Shown piece by piece: positions 25,246 through 35,763 of a DNA stretch of 64,000 nt. Source of the stretch: Methylocystis echinoides (GTDB lineage: Bacteria > Pseudomonadota > Alphaproteobacteria > Rhizobiales > Beijerinckiaceae); the NCBI RefSeq assembly GCF_040687965.1, contig NZ_CP156084.1, positions 3,348,501 to 3,412,500 on the forward strand, read 5' to 3'. The position numbers and the translations under genes are program-made. Positions within the stretch are counted from its first letter, which is position 1; each line of letters starts with the position of its first letter. Under the pieces are notes generated by a model. It saw nothing but the letters and a program-made list of their open reading frames with translations, was not told where the DNA came from and did no database searches.

Positions 25246-26406
25246 ATGTCAAGCAATCGAATCTACCTCGACCATAACGCCACCTCGCCGCTGCGCCCCG
25301 AGGCGCGGGCGGCGATGCTGGCGGCGATGGAGGGGCCGGGCAACGCCTCCGCCGTTCACGCCGAGGGGCGGGCGGCGAAAGGGGTTCTGGAGCAGGCGCG
25401 CGCGACGATCGCCAAGGGCCTCGGGACCGCGGCGCGCAATGTGACCTTCACCAGCGGCGCGACGGAGGCCGCGACTCTCGTTCTCTCGCCGATGTTGCAT
25501 CGCGGTAAGGAAGGAGGCCCGATCGAGGTCGCGCTGCTCGGGGCGGGGGAGCACCCGGCGGTGTTGCAGGGGGGACGGTTCGCGGCCGGCGCAATCGAGC
25601 GCGTCGCGTTCACGCCTGAAGGCGCCCTGTCTCTGCCGGCGCTCGAGGCGGCGCTGGCGCGCCATGCCGGCAGGCGACTCATGCTCGCGCTTCAGGCGGT
25701 AAACAATGAAACGGGCGTCATTCAGCCGGTTCGCGAGGCGGCCGCGCGGGTCCATGCCGCGGGCGGGCTCGTCGTCTGCGACGCCACCCAGGCGATTGGC
25801 CGAATCGAGACGACATTCACGACAACCCAATCCGATTTCTTGTTCTTTTCCTCACACAAGCTCGGCGGTCCCGCCGGGGCGGGGGCGCTTGCGGCGGCGC
25901 AAGATGATCTCCACATAGGAGAAACGCTGCTGCGCGGCGGAGGACAGGAGTTCGGCCGGCGCGCTGGGACTGAGAACGTCCCCGCAATCGCCGGATTCGC
26001 GGCGGCTTTCGAGGCTGCGCTGACGTCGCGGGAGGCGGAAACCGCGAGGCTCGGGCCGCTGCGCGACCGTTTGGAAGAGCGCGTCGCCGCAATCGCCCCG
26101 CAGGCGCGCTTCTTCGGACGCGGGTCGCCGCGAGCGGCTTGCGTCTCGGCCTTCGCGATACCGGGCATGCCGGCACATACGTTGTTGATGGCGCTCGATC
26201 TTTCCGGCGTCGCCGTGTCGAGCGGCTCGGCCTGCTCGTCGGGCAAGGTGCGCGAGTCGCATGTGCTCGCCGCGATGGGGGCGCAAGAAAAAGAGGCGTT
26301 GCGCGTCAGTCTGGGTTGGTCTACGCGCGACGAGGATGTAAAACAGTTTGGAATGGTTCTTGCGGAAGTCGTGGACCGTATCAGGTCGCGGCGTTCCGTC
26401 GCCTGA
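25246..26406 (+). CDS. class I cysteine desulfurase (NifS/IscS-like)
   Basis: This 386-residue PLP enzyme starts IYLDHNATSPLRPE. It has the Schiff-base lysine in FSSHKLGGPAG (near residue 205), the GGGQEFGRRAGTEN substrate loop, and the mobile cysteine loop VSSGSACSSGK near residue 328. It moves sulfur from cysteine as a persulfide for Fe-S assembly. As the first gene before sufB it belongs to the suf cluster, which also has a class II desulfurase (sufS), so two sulfur donors are encoded together. The ATG at 25246 follows a GC-rich leader without an obvious IscR-type operator. Confidence 0.93.
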   Translation: MSSNRIYLDHNATSPLRPEARAAMLAAMEGPGNASAVHAEGRAAKGVLEQARATIAKGLGTAARNVTFTSGATEAATLVLSPMLHRGKEGGPIEVALLGAGEHPAVLQGGRFAAGAIERVAFTPEGALSLPALEAALARHAGRRLMLALQAVNNETGVIQPVREAAARVHAAGGLVVCDATQAIGRIETTFTTTQSDFLFFSSHKLGGPAGAGALAAAQDDLHIGETLLRGGGQEFGRRAGTENVPAIAGFAAAFEAALTSREAETARLGPLRDRLEERVAAIAPQARFFGRGSPRAACVSAFAIPGMPAHTLLMALDLSGVAVSSGSACSSGKVRESHVLAAMGAQEKEALRVSLGWSTRDEDVKQFGMVLAEVVDRIRSRRSVA

Positions 26407-26468
26407 AAAGAGGCGGAACCTGATCGGCCGGCGGGCCTTGAACCCGTCGTGACGAGGAGAAAGAGAAA

Positions 26469-27937
<1,469 letters not shown>

Positions 27938-27938
<1 letters not shown>

Positions 27939-28294
27939 TGCGGGTGCGGCCGAACCACGGCGTTTTTTCGAACGAAGACGCAGCTCTCGCGGCGATTGTC
28001 GCTCGCCTGCGAGATGCGCTCGATCCGAAGGAAATCTGGCTTTTCGGCAGTCGGGCGCGTGGAGATGCGCGGCCCGATAGCGATTTCGACCTTCTCGTCG
28101 TGGCGAAACGCGGCGGCGCTTTCGGCTCGGACGATTACGAATTGGTCGATGCGACTCTGGCCGGTTCGGGCGTCGGTTGCGACGTGGTTCCGTGTTCCGC
28201 AGAAGACTTTGACGATGGCGCGGAACTTCCCACTTCGTTTGTTTCGCACATCATCGGCCAGGGAAGGAAGCTCTATGACGCCAGTGCGCCATGA
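27938..28294 (+). CDS. MNT-type nucleotidyltransferase (antitoxin-like)
   Basis: This 118-residue minimal nucleotidyltransferase has the fold signature WLFGSRARGDARPDSDFDLLVVAKR: the GS motif followed by D-x-D (residues ~36-57), and a third acidic residue in GCDVVP. This is the antitoxin or AMPylating half of MNT/HEPN pairs, which modify the HEPN toxin. The start shares a base with the sufB stop and the stop overlaps the HEPN gene, so the pair is inserted tightly in the suf operon between sufB and sufC. Suf operons elsewhere do not carry this pair. It is probably acquired, although its base composition is close to that of its neighbours. Confidence 0.85.
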
Positions 28295-28691
28295 GTGCAG
28301 AAGCGCAACGGCGGCGACGCATCGCTTCATTTCTCTCCCTCGCCGAGGAGGAGTTTGGAGCGGCAGGCATGCTGCTCGCAAGGTTGCCTCGGCAGGCGGC
28401 TTACTTTCAGCAACAATGCGTGGAGAAATTGCTGCGTGCTGTTCTGGAGGCGGAAGGCGTGCCCGTTGGCCCCACGCACAATATTCGTCAGCTTGCCGAT
28501 ATGCTGCCTCCAGATCACGTCCTGAAAGCGCGGTTTCTGGAGTTCGAGACGCTGGTTCCGCGGCAACGCGGTTTCGTTATCCGACCGCCTCGGGCGCGAT
28601 TGCATCCCCACCGAGCGGCGACGCGTGCAGGCGCCAGGAACACATTGAACGGTTAAAGAGCGATGTAAGCCGGTTGCTCGAAAAGTGGTGA
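28291..28691 (+). pseudogene. HEPN-domain protein (toxin-like), frameshifted
   Basis: The first 90 codons read as a normal HEPN protein: FLSLAEEEFGAAGMLL, YFQQQCVEKLLRAVLEAEGVP, THNIRQLADMLP and LKARFLEFETLVP. From about 28560 the frame runs into RQRGFVIRPPRARLHP..., ending at 28656, which is not HEPN-like. The other forward frame from the same point reads ATRFRYPTASGAIASPPS and ends RLKSDVSRLLEKW at 28691, the usual end of this family. A single missing base near 28560-28566 explains both. The partner MNT gene upstream is intact. It could be a real inactivation of a toxin or a sequencing error. Confidence 0.75.
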
Positions 28692-28730
28692 AGAATGGTC
28701 AGCAACGCTGGCCCCCAGGAAAAATAGGCC

Positions 28731-29489
28731 GTGAAGATGCTCGAAATCAAAAACCTCCACGTTTCGGTCGGCGACCGAGAGATTCTCAAGGGCCTGACGC
28801 TCACCGTAAAGGACGGCGAGGTCGCCGCCATCATGGGACCGAACGGCACCGGCAAGTCGACGCTCTCCTATGTGATCGCCGGCCGCGAGGGCTATGAGAT
28901 CACCAACGGCGAAGTGCTGCTCAATGGCGAGAACATCCTCGAGCTCGAACCGCATGCGCGCGCGGCGCGAGGGCTGTTTCTCGCTTTCCAATATCCGGTC
29001 GAAATCCCCGGCGTCGCCACCATGACTTTCCTCAAGGCGGCGATGAACGCCCAGCGCCGCTCGCGCGGCGAGGCGGAATTGCAGACGCCGGATTTCATGA
29101 AGCGCGTGCGTGACGCCGCGGCGAAGCTCGGCGTGTCGCAGGAGATGCTGCGCCGGCCGCTCAATTCCGGCTTCTCCGGCGGCGAGAAGAAGCGCATGGA
29201 AGTGCTGCAGATGGCGCTGCTCGAGCCTTCCGTCGGCATTCTCGACGAGACCGACTCCGGCCTCGACATCGACGCGCTGCGCGTCGTCTCGGAAGGCGTC
29301 AATGCGCTACGGTCGCCGCAGCGCTCCTTCCTCGTCATCACCCATTACCAGCGGCTGCTCGATTACATTAAGCCCGACACGGTGCATGTCATGGCCAAGG
29401 GCGTCATCCAGCGCTCGGGCGGGCCGGAGCTGGCGCTTGAACTCGAAGAGCGCGGCTATCACGAATATCTGGCCGAAGAGGCGGCGTAG
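28731..29489 (+). CDS. sufC: Fe-S assembly ATPase SufC
   Basis: This 252-residue ABC ATPase has Walker A GPNGTGKST near residue 38, the Q-loop in FLAFQYPVEIPG, the SufC-type signature FSGGEKKRMEV near residue 150 and Walker B SVGILDETDSGLDID. It powers conformational change in the SufBCD scaffold in the cytoplasm. The start is GTG (28731) or ATG (28737), and AGGA lies ten bases before the GTG. It is followed by sufD after four bases. The MNT/HEPN pair separates it from sufB, so its translation may depend on read-through of that insert. Confidence 0.95.
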   Translation: MKMLEIKNLHVSVGDREILKGLTLTVKDGEVAAIMGPNGTGKSTLSYVIAGREGYEITNGEVLLNGENILELEPHARAARGLFLAFQYPVEIPGVATMTFLKAAMNAQRRSRGEAELQTPDFMKRVRDAAAKLGVSQEMLRRPLNSGFSGGEKKRMEVLQMALLEPSVGILDETDSGLDIDALRVVSEGVNALRSPQRSFLVITHYQRLLDYIKPDTVHVMAKGVIQRSGGPELALELEERGYHEYLAEEAA

Positions 29490-29493
29490 GCGC

Positions 29494-30783
29494 ATGATTA
29501 AACTCGCGACAGAGACCGACGCCGCCTTCGCTTCGCTTTTCGAGGAGATGAAGGCCAAAGGGGCGAGCGCCTTTCGCGAGGCGGCCTGGGAGAGCTTCTC
29601 CCGCATGGGGCTGCCGAACCGCCGCGTGGAGTCCTGGCATTACACCGATCTCAAAGCGGCGCTTGCAAAGCCCGCCCCCATTGCGCCCGGCGTCGGCGGC
29701 GCGCCGCCAATCGCGCGCACTCAGGACACGATCCGCCTCGTCACGCTCGACGGCGCCTTCCGTCCCGACCTTTCCGACCTCGCCGGGCTTCCGCAAGGCG
29801 TCAAGGCGCAACCGCTGCGAGACGCCTTGGCCCAGGGCGCGCCAGGCCTGATGGCGCTGATCGCCAGCGCCGACGTGCAGGCCGACGACGCCATGGTCGC
29901 GCTCAACGCGGCGCTGATGCAGGACGGCGTCGTCCTGCGCATTCCGGCCGGCGTAACGGTGGCGAAGCCGATCGAATTGACGAATCTGGTCTCGGGCGAG
30001 ACGGCGCAATCGAGCTTCTCGCGTTCGCTCATCATCGTCGGCAAGGACGCCAAAGCGACCATCGTCGAGAGCGCCGGCGCGCTTGGCCCCGGGCCCGCGC
30101 AGGACAATCAGGCGCTGATCCTGCGCCTTGCGTTGGGGGCCACGGTCGATCTCGTCACGCATGCGACCGGAAAGAGCGACGCGCTCGTTCGGGTGATGAG
30201 CCTGATCGCCCATCTCGACGCGGGCGCGACGCTCGCCTCCTATGCGCTTCTCGAAGGCGCGGGCCTGTTGCGACGGCAGATTTTCGCGCGGCTCGACGGC
30301 GAGCAGGCGAAGGTCTCCCTCAACGGCGCGACGCTGGCGCGCGGGCGCCAGCATGTCGACACGACGCTCGTCGTCGATCACGCGCTGCCCCATGGCGCGA
30401 GCCGCGAGCGGTTTCGCTACATCCTCGACGAACAGGGAACGGGCGTCTTCCAGGGTAAGGTCGTCGTGCGGCCGCATGCGCAAAAGACCGACGGCGCCAT
30501 GCAGTCGAAGGCGCTGCTCCTGACCGACGGCGCCACGATGAACAACAAGCCGGAGCTCGAAATCTTCGCCGACGACGTGCAGTGCGGCCATGGCGCGACC
30601 TGCGGCCGGCTCGACCGCGACCAGCTGTTCTATCTCATGGCGCGCGGCGTGCCCCGTCGCGAGGCGGAGTCGCTGTTGATCGAGGGCTTCGCCAATGAAG
30701 CCTTCTCCGGGCTCGAAAATCTCGCGCTGCTCGAATTCCTCTCGGCGCGCGTGTCGGCCTGGCTTGCCGGGAGATCGGCATGA
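29494..30783 (+). CDS. sufD: Fe-S cluster assembly protein SufD
   Basis: This 429-residue partner of SufB in the SufBC2D complex has an N-terminal helical part with MGLPNRRVESWHYTDLKAAL. A right-handed beta-helix follows, then the late block NNKPELEIFADDVQCGHGATCGRLD with the conserved histidine, and MARGVPRREAESLLIEGF. The ATG at 29494 lies four bases after the sufC stop. Its stop overlaps the sufS start by four bases (ATGA), a normal suf operon arrangement. Confidence 0.95.
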   Translation: MIKLATETDAAFASLFEEMKAKGASAFREAAWESFSRMGLPNRRVESWHYTDLKAALAKPAPIAPGVGGAPPIARTQDTIRLVTLDGAFRPDLSDLAGLPQGVKAQPLRDALAQGAPGLMALIASADVQADDAMVALNAALMQDGVVLRIPAGVTVAKPIELTNLVSGETAQSSFSRSLIIVGKDAKATIVESAGALGPGPAQDNQALILRLALGATVDLVTHATGKSDALVRVMSLIAHLDAGATLASYALLEGAGLLRRQIFARLDGEQAKVSLNGATLARGRQHVDTTLVVDHALPHGASRERFRYILDEQGTGVFQGKVVVRPHAQKTDGAMQSKALLLTDGATMNNKPELEIFADDVQCGHGATCGRLDRDQLFYLMARGVPRREAESLLIEGFANEAFSGLENLALLEFLSARVSAWLAGRSA

Positions 30784-32021
30784 ACGAGAACGCGCCCTTC
30801 AAGGTCTATGACGTCGAGGCGATCCGCGCGGATTTCCCGATCCTCGCCGAGCGTCCCTACGGGAAGCCGCTGGCCTATCTCGACAACGCCGCCTCGGCGC
30901 AGAAGCCGCGCGCGGTGATCGAGCGGCTGACGCATTTCTACGAGCACGAATACGCCAACGTGCATCGCGGCCTGCATTATCTCGCCAACGCCGCGACCGA
31001 GGGCTATGAGGGCGCGCGCGAGACGGTGCGGCGCTTCCTCAACGCCGAGTCCACGGACGAAATCATCTTCACCCGAGGCGCGACGGAGGCGCTGAATCTC
31101 GTCGCGGCTTCCTACGGCCTGGCGCATATCGGCGAAGGCGACGAGATCATTCTCTCGCTGATGGAGCATCATTCCAACATCGTCCCCTGGCATTTCCTGC
31201 GCGAGCGCAAGGGCGCCGTGATCAAATGGATCGAACCGGACGACGACGGCGTGATCGATCTCGCCGCCTTCGAGAAGATGTTCACCGAGCGCACCAAGAT
31301 CGTTTCGGTGACGCATATGTCCAATGTGTTGGCGACGCCGACGCCGATCGCCCAGATCGCCCGCATCGCCCATGCGCACGGCGTCCCTATCTGCGTGGAC
31401 GGTTCGCAAGGGGCCGTGCATCTCGACGTCGACGTGCAGGCGCTCGACGTGGATTTTTATATCCTCACCGGCCACAAGCTCTACGGGCCGACGGGGATCG
31501 GCGCCCTTTACGGCAAGAGGAAATGGCTCGAGAATTTGCCTCCCTACGCTGGCGGCGGCGAGATGATCGAGACGGTCACCCGCGAGACGGTGACTTATAA
31601 CGCGCCGCCGCACCGCTTCGAAGCTGGCACGCCGCCGATCGCGCAGGCGGTCGGACTCGCTGCGGCGCTCGACTATGTCGAGAAGATCGGCAAGAGCGCC
31701 ATCCGCGCTCATGAGGCGCAGCTCACCGCTTATGCACAAAGCCGCCTCGGCGAGATCGACGGACTGCGCATTTTTGGCGCCGCGCCGGACAAGGGGCCGA
31801 TCGTGGCCTTCGAGATGGCTTCCGCCCATGCCCATGATATTGCGACGATTATCGATCGATCCGGCGTCGCCGTGCGGGCCGGAACGCATTGCGCCATGCC
31901 GCTGTTGACGCATTACGGCGTCACGTCGACATGCCGCGCCTCCTTCGCGCTCTACAACACGCGCGAGGAGATCGACCGGTTGGCAGAGGCTTTGCTAAAA
32001 GCTCAAAAACTTTTCGCGTGA
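30780..32021 (+). CDS. sufS: class II cysteine desulfurase SufS
   Basis: This 413-residue PLP enzyme starts DFPILAERPYGKPLAYLDNAAS. It has the HYLAN substrate region, the Schiff-base lysine in LTGHKLYGPTG, the PPYAGGGEMI loop, FEAGTPPIAQAVGL and the cysteine loop VRAGTHCAMPLL. The last is the class II form, in which RAGHHCA is more usual, so the Thr-His pair is a small variation. It supplies persulfide for SufB. SufE is not visible in the window. The gene overlaps sufD and is followed by the AGGAGG of sufT. Confidence 0.94.
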   Translation: MNENAPFKVYDVEAIRADFPILAERPYGKPLAYLDNAASAQKPRAVIERLTHFYEHEYANVHRGLHYLANAATEGYEGARETVRRFLNAESTDEIIFTRGATEALNLVAASYGLAHIGEGDEIILSLMEHHSNIVPWHFLRERKGAVIKWIEPDDDGVIDLAAFEKMFTERTKIVSVTHMSNVLATPTPIAQIARIAHAHGVPICVDGSQGAVHLDVDVQALDVDFYILTGHKLYGPTGIGALYGKRKWLENLPPYAGGGEMIETVTRETVTYNAPPHRFEAGTPPIAQAVGLAAALDYVEKIGKSAIRAHEAQLTAYAQSRLGEIDGLRIFGAAPDKGPIVAFEMASAHAHDIATIIDRSGVAVRAGTHCAMPLLTHYGVTSTCRASFALYNTREEIDRLAEALLKAQKLFA

Positions 32022-32037
32022 GGAGGTTCTCTTGCTG

Positions 32038-32415
32038 ATGAGCGAAGCTCTCAACACCAGCGGGACGCAAAGCGCGGCGGAGACCAGCGACGCCGCCGAG
32101 GCCATGGAGAACGAGCGCCTGACCAATGACGTCATCAAGGCGCTCAAGACCGTGTACGATCCCGAAATCCCCGCCGACATTTATGAGCTCGGCCTGGTTT
32201 ACCGCGTCGACATTTCGGAGGACGGCGTTGTCGAGATCGACATGACGCTGACGGCGCCGGGGTGTCCCGTCGCCGGCGAAATGCCCATATGGGTGAAGAA
32301 CGCGGTGAGCGCCGTGCCGGGCGTCAGCGACGTCAAGGTCAACATGGTGTTCAATCCGCCATGGGACCAAAGCCGGATGTCGGACGAGGCGCGAGTGGCG
32401 CTCGACATGTGGTGA
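32038..32415 (+). CDS. sufT: SufT, DUF59/MIP18-family Fe-S maturation protein
   Basis: This 125-residue protein carries the DUF59 domain: DVIKALKTVYDPEIPADIYELGLVY, the conserved TAPGCPVAGEMP with its cysteine, and VKVNMVFNPPWDQSRMSDEARVALD. SufT-like proteins help load Fe-S clusters onto target enzymes such as aconitase and lipoate synthase. An AGGAGG at 32021-32026 serves either the ATG at 32038 or a TTG at 32032. It follows sufS in the operon. Confidence 0.9.
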   Translation: MSEALNTSGTQSAAETSDAAEAMENERLTNDVIKALKTVYDPEIPADIYELGLVYRVDISEDGVVEIDMTLTAPGCPVAGEMPIWVKNAVSAVPGVSDVKVNMVFNPPWDQSRMSDEARVALDMW

Positions 32416-32427
32416 GAGGAGGGCGCC

Positions 32428-32853
32428 ATGCAGCGCGTCCCGCAGACAAGGCCCAAAGTTCTGGAGACGGCGCTTTACGTCGACGATCTCGCCCGCGCCG
32501 GGCGCTTCTACGGCGAGGCGCTCGGGCTCGAGCCCATGACGCAGGACAGCCGCATGTGGGCGCTCGACTGCGGACCGGCGAGCGTGCTGCTGCTCTTCCG
32601 TCGCGGCGGAACGCTGGAGGCGGTGGAGCTTCCCGGCGGGCGCATCCCGCCACATGACGGGAGCGGGCCGCTGCATCTCGCCTTTTCGGTGGAGGCGGCG
32701 GATTTGCCCGGGTGGGAAGCGCGACTGGCCGAATGCGGCGTCGAGATAGAAGCGCGGATGAAATGGCCGCGCGGCGGCGAGAGCCTGTATTTCCGCGACC
32801 CAGACGGCCATCTGGTCGAACTGGCGACCCCAGGGCTCTGGGCGAATTATTGA
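32428..32853 (+). CDS. VOC (glyoxalase/bleomycin-resistance) family protein
   Basis: This 141-residue protein has the two beta-alpha-beta-beta-beta halves of the vicinal-oxygen-chelate fold: VLETALYVDDLARAGRFYGEALGL at the start, HLAFSVEAADLPGWEARL in the middle and the metal-site glutamate in FRDPDGHLVELATPGLW at the end. Such proteins are metal-dependent lyases or dioxygenases, or bind drugs. The substrate is unknown. The gene sits between sufT and the A-type carrier on the same strand with short gaps and is probably co-transcribed, as in several Rhizobiales suf clusters. Confidence 0.85.
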   Translation: MQRVPQTRPKVLETALYVDDLARAGRFYGEALGLEPMTQDSRMWALDCGPASVLLLFRRGGTLEAVELPGGRIPPHDGSGPLHLAFSVEAADLPGWEARLAECGVEIEARMKWPRGGESLYFRDPDGHLVELATPGLWANY

Positions 32854-32872
32854 GAGAAGGAAGAAAACTGAA

Positions 32873-33244
32873 ATGGCCCTGCCAAAACTGGATGTCATGA
32901 CAGTCAGTCCCGCCGCCGCCGAGCGCGTGCGCGGTCTTCTGGCCAACGCCGAACCGGGCGCCGGGCTGCGCATTTCAGTCGAAAAGGGCGGCTGCGCGGG
33001 GATGTCCTACAAGATGGACCTCGCCGAGCCGCAAAAGGGAGACGAAGTCATCGAATTCGAGGGAGGCCGCGTAATCGTCGACGGCGCTGCGGTGCTGTAT
33101 TTGCTGGGCACGCGCATGGACGTGAAGACCACGCAATTTTCCTCTACCTTCGTCTTCGAAAATCCAAATCAGACGTCTGCCTGCGGCTGCGGGGAAAGCG
33201 TTGAGCTGAAAGCGGCTGACCCAGCCGCTCTGGGCGCCGCCTAG
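32873..33244 (+). CDS. sufA: A-type Fe-S carrier protein (SufA/IscA/ErpA family)
   Basis: This 123-residue protein has the three cluster-binding cysteines of the family: one in EKGGCAGMSYKMD near residue 42 and the C-terminal pair in SACGCGESVE near residues 105-107. It accepts Fe-S clusters from the SufBCD scaffold and passes them to target proteins. An alanine-rich tail of about 14 residues extends beyond the normal end. It is the last gene of the suf operon. Confidence 0.92.
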   Translation: MALPKLDVMTVSPAAAERVRGLLANAEPGAGLRISVEKGGCAGMSYKMDLAEPQKGDEVIEFEGGRVIVDGAAVLYLLGTRMDVKTTQFSSTFVFENPNQTSACGCGESVELKAADPAALGAA

Positions 33245-33385
33245 CGCCTCTCGCCGCAATCGTCGAAGGCGAGAACAGGGCGTTAACCCTGCCGCCGCGT
33301 TGTCGGCCGGGCGGTCGAGTAAATAGCATTTTTTTCAGTAACCAACGGCAAAGCTCCCGCCATGCGTTTATGCGTGGAGCCGCCA

Positions 33386-35413
33386 ATGTCTTTCAGCAAA
33401 CCGCCTGCCGTCGCGTCGAGCCTTGCTCTCCTCGCCGCTCTCGCCGCATTTGCGGCGGCGGGGCAGGCGCGGGAGGCCAACGACCTCGTTTTTGTCATGC
33501 CGCCGTTGAAGCCGCTGACCGGCGCCGCCGCGCCGATGAAAAAGCCGGCCCTGGCGAACAAAGGCGCGTCGCCCGCCGTCGAGGCGGGGCCGACGGTTCC
33601 GCCCGCGGCGGTTGCGGATCAGCCGACGTCCGCCGCTGCGAATCCGGCGGAGCCACAGCCGCCGCAGCCGCAGACTGTCGCGGCGGGAGGGTCGCACCCA
33701 TCTGCGCCGTCGCCCGTCGCACTCGCCGCAAAGGGTCCCGAGGCGTCGACCAGCGGCCCCGCATCCGGCGACCTGCCGACTGTGGCGCTCAATGCTCGAA
33801 TCGCCGTCCAGGAGCCGAATGCGCCGGCGCGCACGCTCAGTTTGTCGGCGGGGCTGCAAAGCGGCGACGCGCCGTCTCTGGTTCCGCTGCTCGACCCCGT
33901 CGCCGATGCGGCGCCTCCCGCCGCCGAACCTGCGCGCGAGACGGCCGCTGCGGCCGAACCGGCCGCCGAGTCGCCCGCCGATGCGCGTATCACTGCGATT
34001 CTCGCCGAGGGCCTCGTCGGCCCGGTTGAGGCGCGGATCGCCGACCGCGCGACGCTGTGGCTGCCGGCGGGCCGGATTTTCATCCCGCTGGACGCCGCCC
34101 GCAAGCTCGCGGCGGAGGTCGGCCTCGACTGGCGCGGCGGCATGCAGGGGATTGTCGCCCCGGCCAGCGGCGCGCTCGACTGGTTGGCCCCGGTCGAACT
34201 TCTCGATGATGGCCATATCGAGATTGGGGACCCCGGGTCGCTCGACCCGGAGAGGGCGCTCGCGGCCTTCAGAGAGAGCCTGCCGGCAGTAAACGCCAAA
34301 CGCGCCGCCACAGGGCAGCCCGCCGTGACGCTCGAGGGCTGGCTCGAGCCGCCGGCCCTCGACGCGAAGCGCCGCCTTTCCGCCTGCGTGGCGGTCGCGG
34401 CCGAGGGGCCGAACGCGCCCAACCGGTTCTTCCATTGCGAGGCCTGGGCGTTGGGGCGCTCAGGGGCCATCAAGATCGGACTGGTCGAGGGGGCGGGGAA
34501 GGCGGAGCGTCTCAAGAACGAAATCAGGGCGTTGGCCGGCACGATCGTCTTCAATCACGGCAACAGCTACGACGATTTCGACGCTGCGGCCGATAAGGTC
34601 GCGCCGTATCGCGCCGCCGATCTGCTCATTCACGACGTCAGCGCCAGGACGCCCGAGCCGGCGGAGCCGGCGGCTGCGGCGAACGAGACGTCGTTCTTCG
34701 ACCAGTTCGTCACGATCTATTTGCCGCTCATGGGCCTCGGGGCGCTGCTTCTCTATATGCGCGCGAAACGCTCGCGCCAAGGTCAACCCTCCGACCCCGC
34801 GACCGAACGCTCGCAAGAGGTCAAGAGCGCGCCTCCCTCGGCCGCGCCTGCGTCGCTTGTCGCCCGCCTGCTGCCGACGCTGCATGCGCGGCTTGCGCGC
34901 AGAATTGCGCGCCCGTCCGCCGCCACGCCAGCGCAGCAGGAAGACGCATCGACTGTCGCCGCCCTGGCGGCGGAAGTTTCCGGCCTGCAAACGCGGAGCC
35001 AGGGCGCGGCCGACGGCGCAAAGGAGCCGGTTTCCGTGCTTCGGAAATTCGCCCTCCGCATGCGCCGACCGCAAGAACCGCCGCCGCCCGCCGTTGACCC
35101 GGCGCGGGCCTTGCGGCGGCGACGAATGGGCGGGGCCGCGCCGGCGCTCGCTGAAGACTTCGATCTGAACGCTGTGATCCTCGACAGCAACGAGGGAGAC
35201 GCGGCCGACGCGACGCCGCAGGGCGCCGGCGAAGCGGAGATGACGACGCCGTTCTCGTCGCAGGCGGCCCGCGACGCGGACGACTTCTCGACCACGTCTC
35301 GCGCGCCCGCGTCGCCGACGGTCGACCAGGAAGATTTCAGCCTGATCGAGCCGGGCGACGCCGCCGCCTCTGCGGCCATCGCCGCCGCCCGCGCCCGGCG
35401 GGCCATGGCGTAA
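33386..35413 (+). CDS. large secreted/membrane protein with DUF2167-like domain
   Basis: This 675-residue protein has an N-terminal signal segment (SSLALLAALAAFAAAGQA), a proline/alanine-rich linker to about residue 200, and a folded domain at about residues 200-420. That domain matches the DUF2167 layout: ALAAFRESLPAVNAKRAATGQPAV, TLEGWLEPPALDA, GRSGAIKIGLVEG and YDDFDAAADKVAPYRAADLL. Next comes one membrane helix (FVTIYLPLMGLGALLLYMRAKR) and a charged, low-complexity cytoplasmic tail. DUF2167 proteins are inner-membrane proteins of unknown role. The ATG at 33386 follows GGAG by five bases. Confidence 0.7.
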   Translation: MSFSKPPAVASSLALLAALAAFAAAGQAREANDLVFVMPPLKPLTGAAAPMKKPALANKGASPAVEAGPTVPPAAVADQPTSAAANPAEPQPPQPQTVAAGGSHPSAPSPVALAAKGPEASTSGPASGDLPTVALNARIAVQEPNAPARTLSLSAGLQSGDAPSLVPLLDPVADAAPPAAEPARETAAAAEPAAESPADARITAILAEGLVGPVEARIADRATLWLPAGRIFIPLDAARKLAAEVGLDWRGGMQGIVAPASGALDWLAPVELLDDGHIEIGDPGSLDPERALAAFRESLPAVNAKRAATGQPAVTLEGWLEPPALDAKRRLSACVAVAAEGPNAPNRFFHCEAWALGRSGAIKIGLVEGAGKAERLKNEIRALAGTIVFNHGNSYDDFDAAADKVAPYRAADLLIHDVSARTPEPAEPAAAANETSFFDQFVTIYLPLMGLGALLLYMRAKRSRQGQPSDPATERSQEVKSAPPSAAPASLVARLLPTLHARLARRIARPSAATPAQQEDASTVAALAAEVSGLQTRSQGAADGAKEPVSVLRKFALRMRRPQEPPPPAVDPARALRRRRMGGAAPALAEDFDLNAVILDSNEGDAADATPQGAGEAEMTTPFSSQAARDADDFSTTSRAPASPTVDQEDFSLIEPGDAAASAAIAAARARRAMA

Positions 35414-35763
35414 ATCAAGCCCATGGCGCTTCCGACGTGACGCCGCTGCGGAGGGGGGCCTCGCTCGGGAGGCTTTCCCTCGCTTTATCAGAGCGTTGCG
35501 CTTCAATCTGAGGCGGCGGCGAAGGAGGCGGGGCCGGCGGGAGGAACGGCCCCGGACCGCGCCCGCAAGAGTCCGTCTATCTCCCCACGAGCGGCGTCCC
35601 GAGAGAAAGCGCGGGCACAGATCGGCGCCCAAAGCTCCGCTTTGATTACCCTTTTCCTAACTTATTGCTTTTATTTGCTGTTCTTTCCTCTCAGAAACTG
35701 GCGCGGGCGCCGAGAATCGCCTATAGGATCGAGAGGCTGAAATTCACTCGGATTGGCGCGCCC
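35414..35763 (+). promoter_or_regulatory. 350-bp leader region before gyrA
   Basis: No gene is seen. The first half is GC-rich with GGGGCCGGC / GAACGGCCCC inverted repeats. An AT-rich block at about 35643-35692 (TTACCCTTTTCCTAACTTATTGC and a T-rich run) is a likely promoter region for gyrA. Confidence 0.4.
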
